Below, piece after piece: positions 22,230 through 33,530 of a stretch of DNA of 64,000 nucleotides. The first letter of the stretch is position 1. Each line of letters starts with the position of its first letter. A program made the position numbers and the translations under genes. The notes beneath the pieces are model-generated. The model was not told where the DNA came from, did no database searches, and was given only the letters and a program-made list of their open reading frames with translations. This stretch comes from Macrotis lagotis (lineage: Eukaryota; Chordata; Mammalia; Peramelemorphia; Peramelidae), in assembly GCF_037893015.1 (NCBI RefSeq), contig NC_133663.1:217724740-217788739 (forward strand), given 5' to 3'.

Positions 22230-22465
22230 AATTGTTTGCCTGCTATTTTTCAGTTGTGTCCAATTCTTCATGAATTCTTTTTTTCTATTCTCTTGATAAA
22301 GATACAGGAGTGATTTGCCATTCTTTCTGAAATGGCTCATTTTATAGAGGAGAAAACTGAGGCAAATACGGTTATATGACTTGCACATGGTCACTCAGCT
22401 TTTAAGTATTTGAAACCAGATTTGCACTCTGGTCCTCCTGGCTCTTCCTAGCCCTGTTATCCTGT
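22230..22465 (-). mobile_element. Mar1-type RTE-tailed SINE
   Basis: Antisense structure: ttcagttgtgtccaattcttcatg (RTE-like tail), gatacaggagtgatttgccattc, gaggagaaaactgaggcaaa, ggtcactcagc, and ctctggtcctcctggctc. This is the Mar1-type marsupial SINE whose tail is shared with BovB/RTE LINEs. Confidence 0.75.
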
Positions 22466-22524
22466 AACAAATTATCAATTATCCTGTGTTCCTTATCTTG
22501 CTTAATTTTTTTGTTTTATCGTTG

Positions 22525-22765
22525 TTATTTATTCATTTTCAGTTGTGAGGGACTCTTTGTGACCCAACCCTACCTTTGGAATTTTTTTGGATTAAGATAA
22601 TAGGTTTGCACTTTCCTTCTCCAGATCATTTTACAGATAAGGAAACTGAAGCTAACAAGTTTGAATGATTTGTCACAAATAATAAATATGTGAGGCCAGA
22701 TTTGAACTTGTGTCTTCCTGACTTCAGGCCCAGCACTCTGATCTACTGCAACACCTAATCTACTT
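22525..22765 (-). mobile_element. Mar1-type RTE-tailed SINE, second copy
   Basis: Same antisense order as the preceding copy (ttcagttgtgagggactctttgtgaccc, ccttctccagatcattttacagataaggaaactgaagc, ggccagatttgaacttgtgtcttcctgacttcaggcccagcactctg). The two copies are separated by about 60 bases and have diverged independently. Confidence 0.75.
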
Positions 22766-23167
22766 TAAATCTCATGACATAGGTATTTCTTTTGAAATAA
22801 ATTGAAAAGAATGTCTTTTCCCAATTTTCCTTTTGAACATTTAAAATTCCACAAAGAAAGAAATAAAATTGTCAGCTGTTTTAATGAAATGAAAATTTCC
22901 TTGAAAAAACTAGAATATTTTACTTCTAAGTTTGATTTCTTATGATATCAAAATGTTAATGACAAATATGCATAACAATGAAAAACAGAGTAAATTTTTA
23001 TAGACTTGACTAAGGTGATACTCAGGTTATTTGCACATTCACTCATAGTTAGTAAATTGAGTGTTTTGTAGCACATAACTCGCTTTTCATTTCTCTTCAG
23101 AATAGGAATAAATAAAAGTAAATGTTTGATAAAAAGTTTCATAGAAACTGATATCTTGCATATCATA

Positions 23168-23250
23168 AAACAACAAGCATTTATTAAGCACTAGACACTG
23201 TGCTACAGACATAAAGTGAGATAGTCATGGTGTTTCTACTTGTATTATGG
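23168..23250 (-). mobile_element. L2/MIR3-type LINE 3' end, antisense
   Basis: aacaagcatttattaagcactagacactgtgctacagac is the antisense of the conserved 3' end of L2-like LINEs and MIR3-type SINEs. Confidence 0.55.
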
Positions 23251-24267
23251 GCTAAAAGGACAATTATCATTGTAATGTACTTTTTGAGTCAAATTGGAAG
23301 ATACTCTTATAGACTAGGCTCTGAGGTCCTAATAAATGGTGGTCTAGAGTGAAGCTTGCTATGAGATTGTAGAGTAAGCTAGATATAGGGATAGAAAAAG
23401 CAACAATTTTCCATCACACTAAAGATACTATTTAAAGTTGGTCATAGTAATTTTTCATATGGTAGCTTCTTCATTTGAGGAGATGACATAAGTAAAGGAA
23501 ACTTCAGGTGGCATTTTAATAAAGTTAATGAACTGCAGTTTCTGGCTTATGAATCTTGGCATTTAGTTTCTTGGTTTGAATTCTTTAAGAAGTTATTACT
23601 TTCCCAAAATTGACATTGTTTACACCATCAATGTATTCATACAATTTGGAATTTTAACTATGTAGATCATAAAATCTTATTCTTTTCTCTCAATAGATTC
23701 ATTGGTAAGTTTCCATTTTCACCTGTACAAAAACATTGTATGTCCATCCCCAGAACCTATTATGGATAACTATGAATTGTTTTTATTTACACCAGTAGGA
23801 AATTATTCATTTTAAAAAATGGATAAAATTTCTCACTTTGAATCAAGAGGTTCCCATTGTCAGAAACTTAGTCAGTGAGAATGCCATACTTGGAAAAAAG
23901 GAAATCAAACTCTTAAAAGTATATTTAATTTGTGTGGATCTTATCTGAACTGAGTGAGCATTTTCACTGGACAATAGTCAGTTAATGTAGCCCATTAAAG
24001 ATAGACATTGAAGAAACTTTTAAGAAACTACAGATTTTAAATTAATGCTGAGAAAAATAATGAATTATATGATATTTTAATATATTGTTTTACAGTGAAC
24101 CATATAGATATAGAAAATTCATATTCAATAATATCCATCAAAACCCTATTTTAGATCTAGTTATTATTTGTGTAAATACTGTAGAGTAATATTTTTCTTT
24201 CTACTTTTCACTGATCATTTTGTTCAAGTAAATCTTGTATTTTCCTGCTAACTACAAAATTCCAGTC

Positions 24268-24335
24268 TATGTTCAGTTCATTAAGCACTTATTAAATGCT
24301 TGCTATTTAAAAAGCATAGTGCTGGGTTCCATTAG
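24268..24335 (-). mobile_element. L2/MIR3-type 3' end, antisense
   Basis: ttcattaagcacttattaaatgcttgc...aaagcatagtgctggg shows the same 3' end motif as above. Confidence 0.5.
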
Positions 24336-24489
24336 GATGGTATTATTCAACAGATAGAATACTTCACCATAGTAGCTTGAAAGAAAATCTTCAATTTTCT
24401 CATTATAAAAACTAAAACACAATAGTAGTACAAAGTATTTCATTATGGAAAATTGTGACTAGGACTTGTTATACAAAAAAAAATAGAAT

Positions 24490-24715
24490 GGTAGAATGGG
24501 AATAGGTTAGACTGACGTTCGAATCCCAGCTCTGACTCTAATTCTGTGACCTTGGACAAATTGTTTAACATTTCTGAGTTCTTCTTTAGCTGTAAAATAG
24601 GTATAATAATTTTACCACTAATTTTATATGATTTTTATGAGAATCAGATGGGAGTAAATATATTAAGTTCTGCTTAAGCCATAAGGGACTATATAAATAA
24701 ATATAATGAATCTGC
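24490..24715 (+). mobile_element. MIR/THER1 SINE, sense
   Basis: gttcgaatcccagctctgactc, tgtgaccttggacaaattg, gttcttctttagctgtaaaataggtataataat and a tail resembling the MIR 3' end are present in the right order over about 220 bases. Confidence 0.75.
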
Positions 24716-25004
24716 ATATTTCAAACATTATAATTTAAATATTTTTCCATTAATAATATATTAGTTTGAATTTTTTCTGAGATAGCTTACTTTTTAATTT
24801 CAAAATTCTCTGTGTGTATGTTTAGGGACAAATGTATTAAGTTAATGCAAAGTTATTTTGCTCATCTCCATTCTCTTTTTCTTCTGTCATTTCCTACCAT
24901 GTTGATGTAACTTTAATGCCTCCTTCCTTCTCCCTATATAATTTTACTTACTCTATTCCTAAATGATTTCTCTCATAGATCACATTGTGTCTTTCCCAGT
25001 ATGT

Positions 25005-25028
25005 TGTTGCTGCTGTTGTTGTTGTTAT
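25005..25028. repeat. (GTT)n microsatellite
   Basis: tgttgctgctgttgttgttgtt. Confidence 0.85.
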
Positions 25029-25139
25029 TTTATTTGAACTAAAATATGACTACAATTATGGAGATGACAACAATAATCTCATGAAACATTCAATATCATT
25101 TGATTTAGGAAAAAGAAGGAAATCATCTAATTTTAGTTT

Positions 25140-25206
25140 AGTCTAAAACTTTTCATTTTATAAATAAGGAATCTAGTCCAAACTTTTCACTTTATAAATA
25201 AGAAAA
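25140..25206. repeat. 35-bp near-tandem duplication in MIR-like sequence
   Basis: agtctaaaacttttcattttataaataagg (25140) recurs as agtccaaacttttcactttataaataag (25175). The unit lies at the poly-purine end of an antisense MIR-like stretch that continues to about 25265 (gaggcagatagggagaacccagg). Confidence 0.75.
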
Positions 25207-25417
25207 GATAGACACCACATTTTCCAGAGGCAGATAGGGAGAACCCAGGTCTTGAGATAATAACTATAGTTATTTTTTTTTGTTTTTCTGCCTATTTTAC
25301 CATGAATGTGTCACTATAACAAAAAAATCAAATGTTTTAGGACAATTTGTAAATTAAATTGAACCATAGTATCTTCCATGAAATCATTATAAGGTCCTCT
25401 TCTAAAGTAAGGAAGAC

Positions 25418-25584
25418 TGGGGCAGCTAGGTGGCACAGTGGATAAAGCACCGGCCTTGGAGTCAGGAGTATCTGGGTTCAAATCCGGTCTCAGACACTTA
25501 ATAATTACCTAGCTGTGTGGCCTTGGGCAAGCCACTTAACCCCATTTGCCTTGCAAAAAAAAAAAAAAAAAACCTAAAAAAAAT
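25418..25584 (+). mobile_element. young WSINE-type SINE with target-site duplication
   Basis: A full-length body from ggggcagctaggtggcacagtgg to gccttgcaaaa followed by an 18-A tail and cctaaaa. The flanks aaagtaaggaagac (25404-25417) and aaagtaaggaggac (25585-25598) match at 13 of 14 positions and are a target-site duplication. The tRNA-like head contains an internal pol III promoter-like A box (tggcacagtgg) and B box (gggttcaaatcc). Confidence 0.95.
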
Positions 25585-26416
25585 AAAGTAAGGAGGACCT
25601 GCTAAAAGTCTTCAGTGTTCATAGGAAAGCTACATTGGCATGTACAATTTCTCTTAAACACAAATATCATAATTTACTATATTTTATATGCTTATGATTC
25701 ATCATATTGATATCTAAAATAGTATAATATTATACTTTCCAATGTAATATAGATTCTCATAACTAACTTTATCCCATAGGCCTAAAGAACTTGATGGACA
25801 AAAGCAGATTTTTTATTTGTGTAAATTTTTTTTTATTTTGCAGTATTTGTTAATATATTGTATAGTATTATTCAGAACTAGATATGTGAGTAGGCATCTT
25901 GCTCATATGAATGAAGCAATGACAGTGATACTTTTTAACAATTTATTTGGTGCTAGTGGTGACAAAAGAGTAGTTTCTGTGAAAGTACATAGGTGGACCT
26001 TCACCAGAAATTTCCAGGCCTTTGAAATTATTTAAAACCCTAAAATCATACTAAAAATCTAGTAACTGAACAGTAAGCATGTACTTTTTCTGATCTTTGA
26101 AAAGGAAATTAGTATAAATGAAGGAGGTGTGCTACTCTCTATTGAAAACTGTTGCTCAGCTATTTTGTCAGTCTATTGCTGAGCCTGCTGGATGTTTTCT
26201 AGCCTTTGGTCCATTTAATAGTGTTCACTCTGGGAATATAATTGAAAACTCATCTCTCTTCCTTCTATTTTATTGTGTAACATCTGGATGAAAACCACAT
26301 ACTGACTTTATAAATAGTGTGAATATGCTAACATCTTCCTAGAAGAACTGGTTATCTTCTTGTTTTAAGCTTTCTCTAGCAATTTTTGTAGCTTCAGTGC
26401 TTTATGCGATTTGAAA

Positions 26417-26571
26417 TTTTTTTTTAGCTTTTTGCAAGGCAAATGGGGTTAAGTGGCTTGCCCAAGGCCACACAGCTAGGTAATTATTAAGTGTCTGAGA
26501 CCGGATTTGAACCCAGATACTCCTGACTCTAGGGCCAGTGCTTTATCTACTATGCCACCTAGCTGCCCCTG
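26417..26571 (-). mobile_element. WSINE-type SINE, antisense
   Basis: tttttgcaaggcaaatggggttaagtggcttgcccaaggccacacagctaggtaatt...ctatgccacctagctgcccc is a nearly consensus copy. Similar gatttgaaatt/gatttgaaaaatt motifs at 26409 and 26571 are a candidate target duplication. Confidence 0.93.
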
Positions 26572-27879
26572 ATTTGAAAAATTCTAAATGGTTTGATATT
26601 ATATTTCAAATCACATTTTAAAACATGAATCTAGACATTGAAGTAGTAATCCAATTAAATACCTTACATATGTAAATACTAAAGATGCAACTTACCTTTC
26701 AACACACTTGATATAAGTCCATTAAACACTCTTCCAAAATAAAAACAACAAAACAACAAACAAAAATTTGTCTCTATAATGTTGCCTAAGATTTTATAAA
26801 TATTTTTGTTAGAGGGAGTTCAACTATCTTTAATTTGAATTCGTTAATCTACTTAAGAGAAAAAAATGATAGTTTTGTAGTCAAGGAAATTAGAATATAT
26901 TAGCATCATTGCAATAAATAGTTAAGATAAGAAACCTCAGCAGGAAATGCATAAGAGGAATTGAAAAGATTGATTGGGTTCATTTAGAATGATTTTGTAA
27001 AATCTCAAATATGTATAATTCTTGAAGTTAAAGGAATTTACTTGCAAATGGAAATGGAGCAATAAGATATTGACATGGAATATCAACATAGAATTAGTTA
27101 TTAACGTTGTTATGAGATTAATAGCTCCAGTGCCAGATAGTTTAAGCTTAAAAATACATATTCACCTGACACAAATTGAGAGAATAAAGAATGAAAATAA
27201 TAATTAATCTTAAAAAATCCTTTATTTGGGATATAAGTATTTATCATTGAGAGAAATCTAAAATTAATTGCTGCTTCTTTCTTTTATTAACCACTTATAG
27301 AGAAGACACAATACAAAAAGTTCCATAGGTAAAAATATTTCATATTTTAGTTTAATTAAACTCAAGTGAAATAGATTAAACTAACAAATGTGAACATAAT
27401 TAATAATATTTGATACAGAATATTTAGAACAACCATTTATAAAAGCCTAGAATTAAATATACTCTATAAATAGGTCAGTTGGTTAGCAAGCAGCATAACT
27501 TTGAGATAAGGAGTAAAATAGCCAAGAAACTTTTATCATACTACAGTATTTTATAAGAGATGTTGCTTGCTTTGATTATGTTAAAATCTAAATTCAATGA
27601 ACAGATAAGTTAGAAATTTTCATGACTATTTGGATTTGTTTTTAAAGAATAGATATTGGAAATTTATTTAGAGATGAAAATGCTGAAAACATCTTTAGAA
27701 AATAACATTCACATTATTTGACTTTTTCTTCATGAATTAATATTATTTTTAAAGACAAAACAGTATGCTGTCTTTAGCATAGGGTTAATTTACAGCAAGA
27801 CATATGTATGTTGTTTTTTATTTTATTCAACTAAATGTATTCTTCCTCAAACATAGTGGTTTAAAAATCTAAATTATTT

Positions 27880-28055
27880 CATTTGAACTTCATGACAGTC
27901 CTGCAAGTTGGAAGAGGTAGTAGCATAATTATCTTAGAGTGAAGAAACAGAAATTTAATAGCAATTGTAAAATGGTTGTGGTCACAATGAATTTAACTAA
28001 AACTCCTGATTCTAAAGCCATGTTATGTATTTTATACATAGCATGCTGCCTCAAA
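27880..28055 (-). mobile_element. MIR-like SINE, antisense
   Basis: catttgaacttcatgacagtcctgcaagttgg, then aaacagaaatttaatagcaattg, then aactcctgattctaaagccatg follow the antisense order of MIR/THER1. Confidence 0.6.
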
Positions 28056-28151
28056 AACCATTTCAGTGTGCACATAAAGAGATTTGGTAAATCAGGTAGT
28101 TGTTATTGATTCTTTATTTTGTTCTACTTTTTTAATGAGAATATTTTTTTT

Positions 28152-28166
28152 TAAATCATAATCTAG
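28152..28166 (+). repeat. target-site duplication, 5' copy (half-L1)
   Basis: taaatcataatctag, matching taaatcacaatctag at 29549-29563 at 14 of 15 bases. Confidence 0.85.
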
Positions 28167-29035
28167 TCCATCACTAACATCCCCTCCCCATCCCCATCCC
28201 CTCTTCACTCCTTCTTGTTCTAGATGTCCATACCCCATTGAGTATATATGCTGCTTCCTCTCTGACCTACCTTTGATGAGACCAAAGGTTCCCTTATTCC
28301 CCCTTGCCTTCCCCCCCTTCCATATCATTTCAATAGCTCATTGAAATAAAAATGTTATTATATGAAATATCTTAGCCTATTCTATCTGCCCTTTCTCTTA
28401 CTCCTATTACATTTCCCTTTTAGCCATTGACTCCATTTTTACAATATATTACATCTTCAAACTCAGCTCTCTCCTGTGCTTCATTCATAAAAGCTCCTTC
28501 TACCTGCTCTATTAAATGAGACGTTTCCTATGAGTATTAACAGTATCATTTTTCTATGCTGGGATACATGTAGTTCATCATCAAGTCCCTCATATTTTAC
28601 CCTTCTCCTCTGCTCTCTATGCTTGGACTGCAGGGAGAGTGGTTAGATATAACACATTTTCTTTTTTACTTCTTGCAGGGGGCTGGGATTGAATGGCCTG
28701 TCTTGGACTACAGGGCCTGGTGGTTGCTGGGCCTTAGAGGTGGTATGTGGGCGGGGGGCCTCTTGGCCCTAGGGTCAGTGATTAGTCTGCTGTGCCACTC
28801 AGCTACCCTTCAGCACATTTAAGAAGAGGGACAGAGTGAAAGGAGATAGAATATATAGTGCATAGTAGTAGGGAAGTATGAATGTATGAAGTTGCGATTA
28901 GCAATGGCAACAGTGGAAAATTATGGAAGTAGCTTTTGTGATGGACTTCTCCTAAATAATGTGATCCACCCAGGACAGACCTGGTGGTGTTGGAACACAG
29001 ACAGAAACACATCTTTTATTATAATTATTCTTATT

Positions 29036-29160
29036 TGGAGGGGGGGTTGTGGGGCCGATGGGGTTGGGTGGCTTGCCTGAGTCTGTCTGAGGCCATATTT
29101 GGACCTGGATGCTCCTGACTCCGGGGCTGGTGCTCTGTCCACTGAACCACCTGGCTGCCC
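29036..29160 (-). mobile_element. SINE-derived module 1 in half-L1
   Basis: ggccgatggggttgggtggcttgcctgag...ggatgctcctgactccggggctggtgctctgtccactgaaccacctggctgcccc is an antisense SINE with many C/T to G/C-type differences from consensus, in contrast to the young SINE copies elsewhere. Confidence 0.75.
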
Positions 29161-29204
29161 CCTACTATTATTATTAATATCATTTTATTTTAATTTGGTT
29201 TTAT

Positions 29205-29352
29205 TTTTTTGATTTTTGCAGGATAGTGAGGTTGAGGTGGCTTGCCCAGGGTCGCACAGCTGGGTAATTGCTGGGTGTCTGGGGCTGGATTTGGGCTCGG
29301 GTGCTCCTGACTCCAGGGCCAGTGCTCCATCCAATGTGCCACTTAGCTGCTT
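29205..29352 (-). mobile_element. SINE-derived module 2 in half-L1
   Basis: gatttttgcaggatagtgaggttgaggtggcttgcccagggtcgcacagctgggtaattgctgggtgtctgg...ccacttagctgc, a second antisense SINE directly upstream of the TAA/TTA tract that precedes the 3' end. Confidence 0.8.
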
Positions 29353-29400
29353 AATAATAATAATAATAATTATTATTATTATTATTGTTATTATTATTTT
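29353..29400. repeat. (TAA)n-(TTA)n tract
   Basis: TAA repeats turn into TTA repeats, giving a self-complementary AT tract. Confidence 0.9.
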
Positions 29401-29548
29401 AATTTTTTCCTCTTTCCTTTACTTCATTTCTCATGAGGGTCTGTATTTTGGGGGGGAGGGGGTATTATGTTTAGTCTTAAATGAGCATATTTTAATAATG
29501 TATAAAAGAATCATTTGTACAAAAATAAAATAAATTTATATTAAAAAA

Positions 29549-29563
29549 TAAATCACAATCTAG
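29549..29563 (+). repeat. target-site duplication, 3' copy (half-L1)
   Basis: taaatcacaatctag; partner of 28152-28166. Confidence 0.85.
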
Positions 29564-30581
29564 GAATGCTAACAAGACCACAGATCAGGACAAAAGTTTC
29601 AGCTTGTTCCAATTTTGAAGTTCTACAAATGGTCCCTTTTTATGCATGTATTCCTAAAAGTATTCTTTGAAAATAAAAACTGTATTATCATATACACATA
29701 TATGCATATAGAATGTGCAGATCCATACACATTCATATATGTGCATGCATTTAGGTTCCCTAAGGGATACAGATAAAAATAGCATATGATGGTTCTTCAA
29801 GGAAATTGAATTCCAGTTAGGGAGATATACACATATAAAGAAGGGTTACCTCATTTGCTTAATAAAATTTATTGAGCCCCAACTTGGTGAATAGCCCAGT
29901 TCAGCATGCTATAAAAATTTTCAAAATGAATAAAACATGGGAACTTAATTTACTTGGAATCTTAAGACATTTTTAATTTCTAAAATGCCATGTGACTTTG
30001 GGGCTTAATAAAGGATATGCTTCCTGATTATAAGAAACTTGCTATGGGAGAGGGATTGAGAATACTCCTATGCTTCAATTGATTAATCTAATCAATTTAG
30101 GTGTTCCTTCTTTCTGTTGTAGATTTCAACCAGCTTTCTAAGTCTATTGATTTCTGCTATGTGCTTAGTCTTCTATAAAGAATCCATTCAACAAATTGGA
30201 ACCTTTCCTCTGTAAGTGTATCTGCACATACACAATATACATTCATGTAACCATATATAATAAGTGTATGCATAAATATAATATATGAAGAAATAAAAGC
30301 AAATTGGTTATATGATGAGAAACTGATTATGGAATCTCTTTTCTCTACCTACATACACACGCATATGTATCTATGAACTTACACACAAATGAAAAAAGTT
30401 GACTGGTTATATAGCAACAATGAGGAAGCACAGATGAAGCACCAAATCCTGTCTCAGGTTTTCCTTTAAAGATGTCCATTGATTATCTCTTTTCATATTT
30501 CTTATCAAATAGTTTAATTTAGATAGTTCTAGATGGTACAGTGAGTGGAAAGAATACTGATTTGGGAATCAGAGTTTTGTT

Positions 30582-32340
30582 GTTCAGTTTTTCAGCCATG
30601 TTTGATTCTTCTTTAGCCCATGGATTATAGCATAGCAGTCCTTTCAATTTTCCCCTATGTATTGAAATATAAGCTCATTTTCATTATTTTCGAGATATAA
30701 TATACCCAATTCATCCCTGACTGTCCATTTTTAGTATTGCTTTTAATCTTCCACAGCATCGGTGTCTTTTCCAATGAGTTGTTTTATCATTATGTGACCA
30801 AATATTTAAACTTTATCTTCAGTATTTGACCTTCTAATGAATAGCCTGTATTAATTTCTTTAAGTGTTGAATAATTTTATTTCCTTTACTATCCAGGGGA
30901 TTTTAAAAAAAAAATTTCTACAACACGAAAATTTAAACTCAACTGTCCCTACAATCCCATCCTCCAAACCATTATTTTCAATATATGGACTTTTGCCAAC
31001 AAGGTCATGTCTTTGCTTTTTAGCTTCTTGGTCAGATTTGCCAAAGCTTTCCTTCTCAGTAGCAACTATCTTTTAATTTCATGACTGTCACCATCATCTT
31101 CAGTGATCTTTGAGTTTAAGAATATAAAATCTGACACTGTTTCCATTTCTTCTACCTCTTTTTACCAGAAAGTGAGGGTCCAGGATTTTAATGAGTTTTT
31201 TGGTTGTTGTTTTAATGTTAAGCTTCAAGATGTCTTTTATACTCTCTCACTCTGTCAAGATGTTTCCTAATTTCTCTTTGCTTTGCTGTCACCAGAATGG
31301 TATCATTTACATTTCTGAAATTGTTGGTATTTCTCCCAGCAACTTTAGTTCCAACTTTTGATTTATTCAATCTGGCATTTCTCATGATACTTATATGAAT
31401 AAAAGTTAAATAGATATGGGACAATATACAGCCTTGTCACACTCCTTTTCCAATCTTAAACCAATCACTTGTTACCACATTTGGATCTGTTGTCTCTCTT
31501 GATCTGCAAATAAATTCCTTAGGAGTCAAGTAAGATGATCAATTCATCTCTTTCATGATTTGCCATATCTTGTGATCCACACAGTCCAAAACTGTGTAGT
31601 CAATGAAGCTGAAGTAGATAATCCAGCAAATATTGGAAATTTGGTATCTAGTTCTACTCAAAAACCAGTCTGCTCTTCTAGTAATTATTGTTTCATATAA
31701 TGCTGATGTCTAGTTTAAGGAATCTTAAGAATTACCTTCCCAGCATATGAAATGAAGTGGCATTGTCACTCTTTAGAATTGGGTTGCAAACTGATCATTT
31801 CCAGTCCATTGGTCACTGCTGTATTTTCTAAATTTGCTGATATTGAAGGCATCACTTTTACAGCATCATCTTTTAGGTTTTTAGATAGTTCACCTGAGAT
31901 TTCATTATCTCTACTAGCCCTATTGTTGGCATTCCTTCCTGTGACCTATTTGACTTCATTCTCCAAGATGTCTAACTTTGCATCAGTAGCCTCAGCATCA
32001 TGATTATTGGGGATGTTAAGACATTTCTTGTATAGTTATTTTGCATATTATTGCCACCTCCTCTTAATCTCTTCTGCTTCTGTTAAATCCCTACTATTTT
32101 AGCTTTTATCATTCCCATATTTGCATGAAACCTTTTCTTGATATCTCTAGTTTTCTTGAAGAAGTCTCATCTTTCTCATTCTGTTCTGTCCTTTTATGTC
32201 TATGCATTGCTCATTTAAGAAAACCCTCTTCTATTTCCTTGCTATTTTCTGAAATTCTCCATTCAGTTTTCTCCTTTCTTTTCTCTTTTGCTTTACTTCT
32301 TTCCTGAGATATATGTAAAGTCTCATCATATAGCCATGTT
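30582..32340 (-). mobile_element. BovB/RTE-type LINE, antisense
   Basis: The + strand follows the antisense of BovB-class RTE: a 3' end gttgttcagtttttcagccatg (30582), cagccttgtcacactccttttcc (31430-31452), tgatccacacagtc (31574-31587), cagcatcatcttttagg (31861-31877), and atctctagttttcttgaagaag (32142-32163). The RT catalytic region is on the minus strand at 31218-31424. Moderate divergence and broken frames indicate an old copy. Confidence 0.85.
31218..31424 (-). pseudogene. BovB/RTE reverse-transcriptase fragment
   Basis: The minus strand encodes IMRNARLNKSKVGTKVAGRN followed by TNNFRNVNDTILV. In RTE/BovB RT this region reads MRNAGL...GIKIAGRNINNLRYADDTTLM, so the catalytic YADD box is aligned but mutated (NVND). 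The frame is otherwise broken on both sides. It is a dead RT relic. Confidence 0.8.
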
Positions 32341-32359
32341 ACTCCCAGAACTTAATTTG

Positions 32360-32452
32360 AATGAGTCTTAGGCCATACTTGAATTCATTAAGATGAATAT
32401 TCCTGATGCTAAATCCAGTGCTCTATCCTCTGTACCACCTGGTTGCCCGGCC
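32360..32452 (-). mobile_element. SINE fragment, antisense
   Basis: gccatacttgaattcat...ttcctgatgctaaatccagtgctctatcctctgtaccacctggttgccc is the antisense head of a tRNA-derived SINE. Confidence 0.65.
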
Positions 32453-32455
32453 AAG

Positions 32456-32625
32456 AATCAGAGTATGTATATCTAATGCTAACCTTTGATGTTTGCTGTC
32501 ATGTGACCTTGGCAAGTCACACTTCTCTTATGAGATTCAGTTACATATAATACAATATAATATAAAATAAGAGAGTTAGATTAGATGGACATGTAGTTCT
32601 TTCTAATTCTAGACATATCATTATA
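32456..32625 (+). mobile_element. MIR/THER1-like SINE, sense
   Basis: tcatgtgaccttggcaagtcacacttctc...gagattcag...aagagagttagattagatgg...ctttctaattctagac follows the sense order of a CORE-SINE. Confidence 0.6.
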
Positions 32626-32867
32626 TACTGAAATTGCAATGTGACTTCTTGTTTTTGATTTGCTTGCAAAATAAGGAACTCCTTAAGAACCCTCAATTTT
32701 TATAAAAATTACAATGAAACACTGAATATTTTTGTCTAAAATTACATTTAATTAAATGAACTCAGCAAATAATATAAACTAGTTCACAGTTTATTTTAAA
32801 AGTTCTTATATGATTATGGAAGAAATAGATAAAAAACTAAGTACAGATTTTAGTTTTGAATAATTCA

Positions 32868-33060
32868 AATTCAACAAATATTTATTAAACCTATACTTTT
32901 TGCAATATACTCTACAATGAACTTATGCATGCAAAGTAAAACATTTATTTAGTGCCAGACACTGGGAATAGAAAAATAAATTGGTTCCTTCTCTCAAATA
33001 TTTTACATTCTATGTGGAGAATACAACACATCAAGCGGAAGAGTAAGGTAATATTATACT
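32868..33060 (-). mobile_element. L2/MIR3-type LINE 3' end, antisense
   Basis: ttcaacaaatatttattaaacctata, agtgccagacactgggaatagaaaaataaa and ttacattctatgtggagaatacaac recur in the antisense order of the L2-like 3' end, also seen at 37355-37480. Confidence 0.6.
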
Positions 33061-33254
33061 GATTTGGGGCAAAAAAATGGAAACTCATAATCAGAGAGCC
33101 CACTATCACAGACTAACAGTCCAAGTTTCAACAGGAGGTCAAGCCATAGATTCTCCTGGAATGGTGGAAATCATATGAACTTATATAATTAACAAACAAG
33201 GTAATTATAAGAGAGGAAAAAAATAACAATGGGAGATCTCAGGAAAGGTTCAGT

Positions 33255-33530
33255 TTATGTGTGGCTTACTTGAAAGAAAATTAACATGTAGTAAATATAG
33301 CATTCAACCTGAAATCAGGAAGATCTGGGTTCAAATCCAGTCTGAGACACTTGCTGTATGGCTCAGAGCAAGTCATTTATGTCCTATTTGCCCCAGTTCC
33401 TCATCCATAAAATGGAGACACACTGGAGAAGAAAATGGTAAATCATTTTATTATGTTTAATAAGAAAACTCTTCAGGCAGAGCCCATGGGGTCACTTAGA
33501 GTCAGACATGACTGAACAATAATTAGAGAT
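33255..33530 (+). mobile_element. Mar1-type RTE-tailed SINE, sense
   Basis: aaatcaggaagatctgggttcaaatccagtctgagacacttgc, cagttcctcatccataaaatggagacacactggagaagaaaatgg and the tail cccatggggtcacttagagtcagacatgactgaacaa are all present. The tail is nearly the same as the 3' end of BovB/RTE, consistent with mobilisation by that LINE. Confidence 0.85.

Larger units (their letters stand above)
28167..29548 (+). mobile_element. half-L1 3' part with inverted 5' segment
   Basis: From 28167 to about 28625 the sequence parallels 4915-5375 of the first element in the same (antisense) direction. From about 28630 to 29548 it follows the reverse complement of 4893 down to about 4135, i.e. sense. The segments are adjacent in the family but one is flipped. 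This is the pattern left by twin priming in L1-machinery retrotransposition. A 15-bp target duplication brackets the whole unit, so it is a single insertion. The A-rich 3' end lies at about 29520-29548. Confidence 0.88.

Noticed and set aside
25418..25500. tRNA-like sequence with A and B boxes
   Set aside because: It is the tRNA-derived head of a SINE present many times; it lacks a tRNA cloverleaf and is followed by the SINE body.
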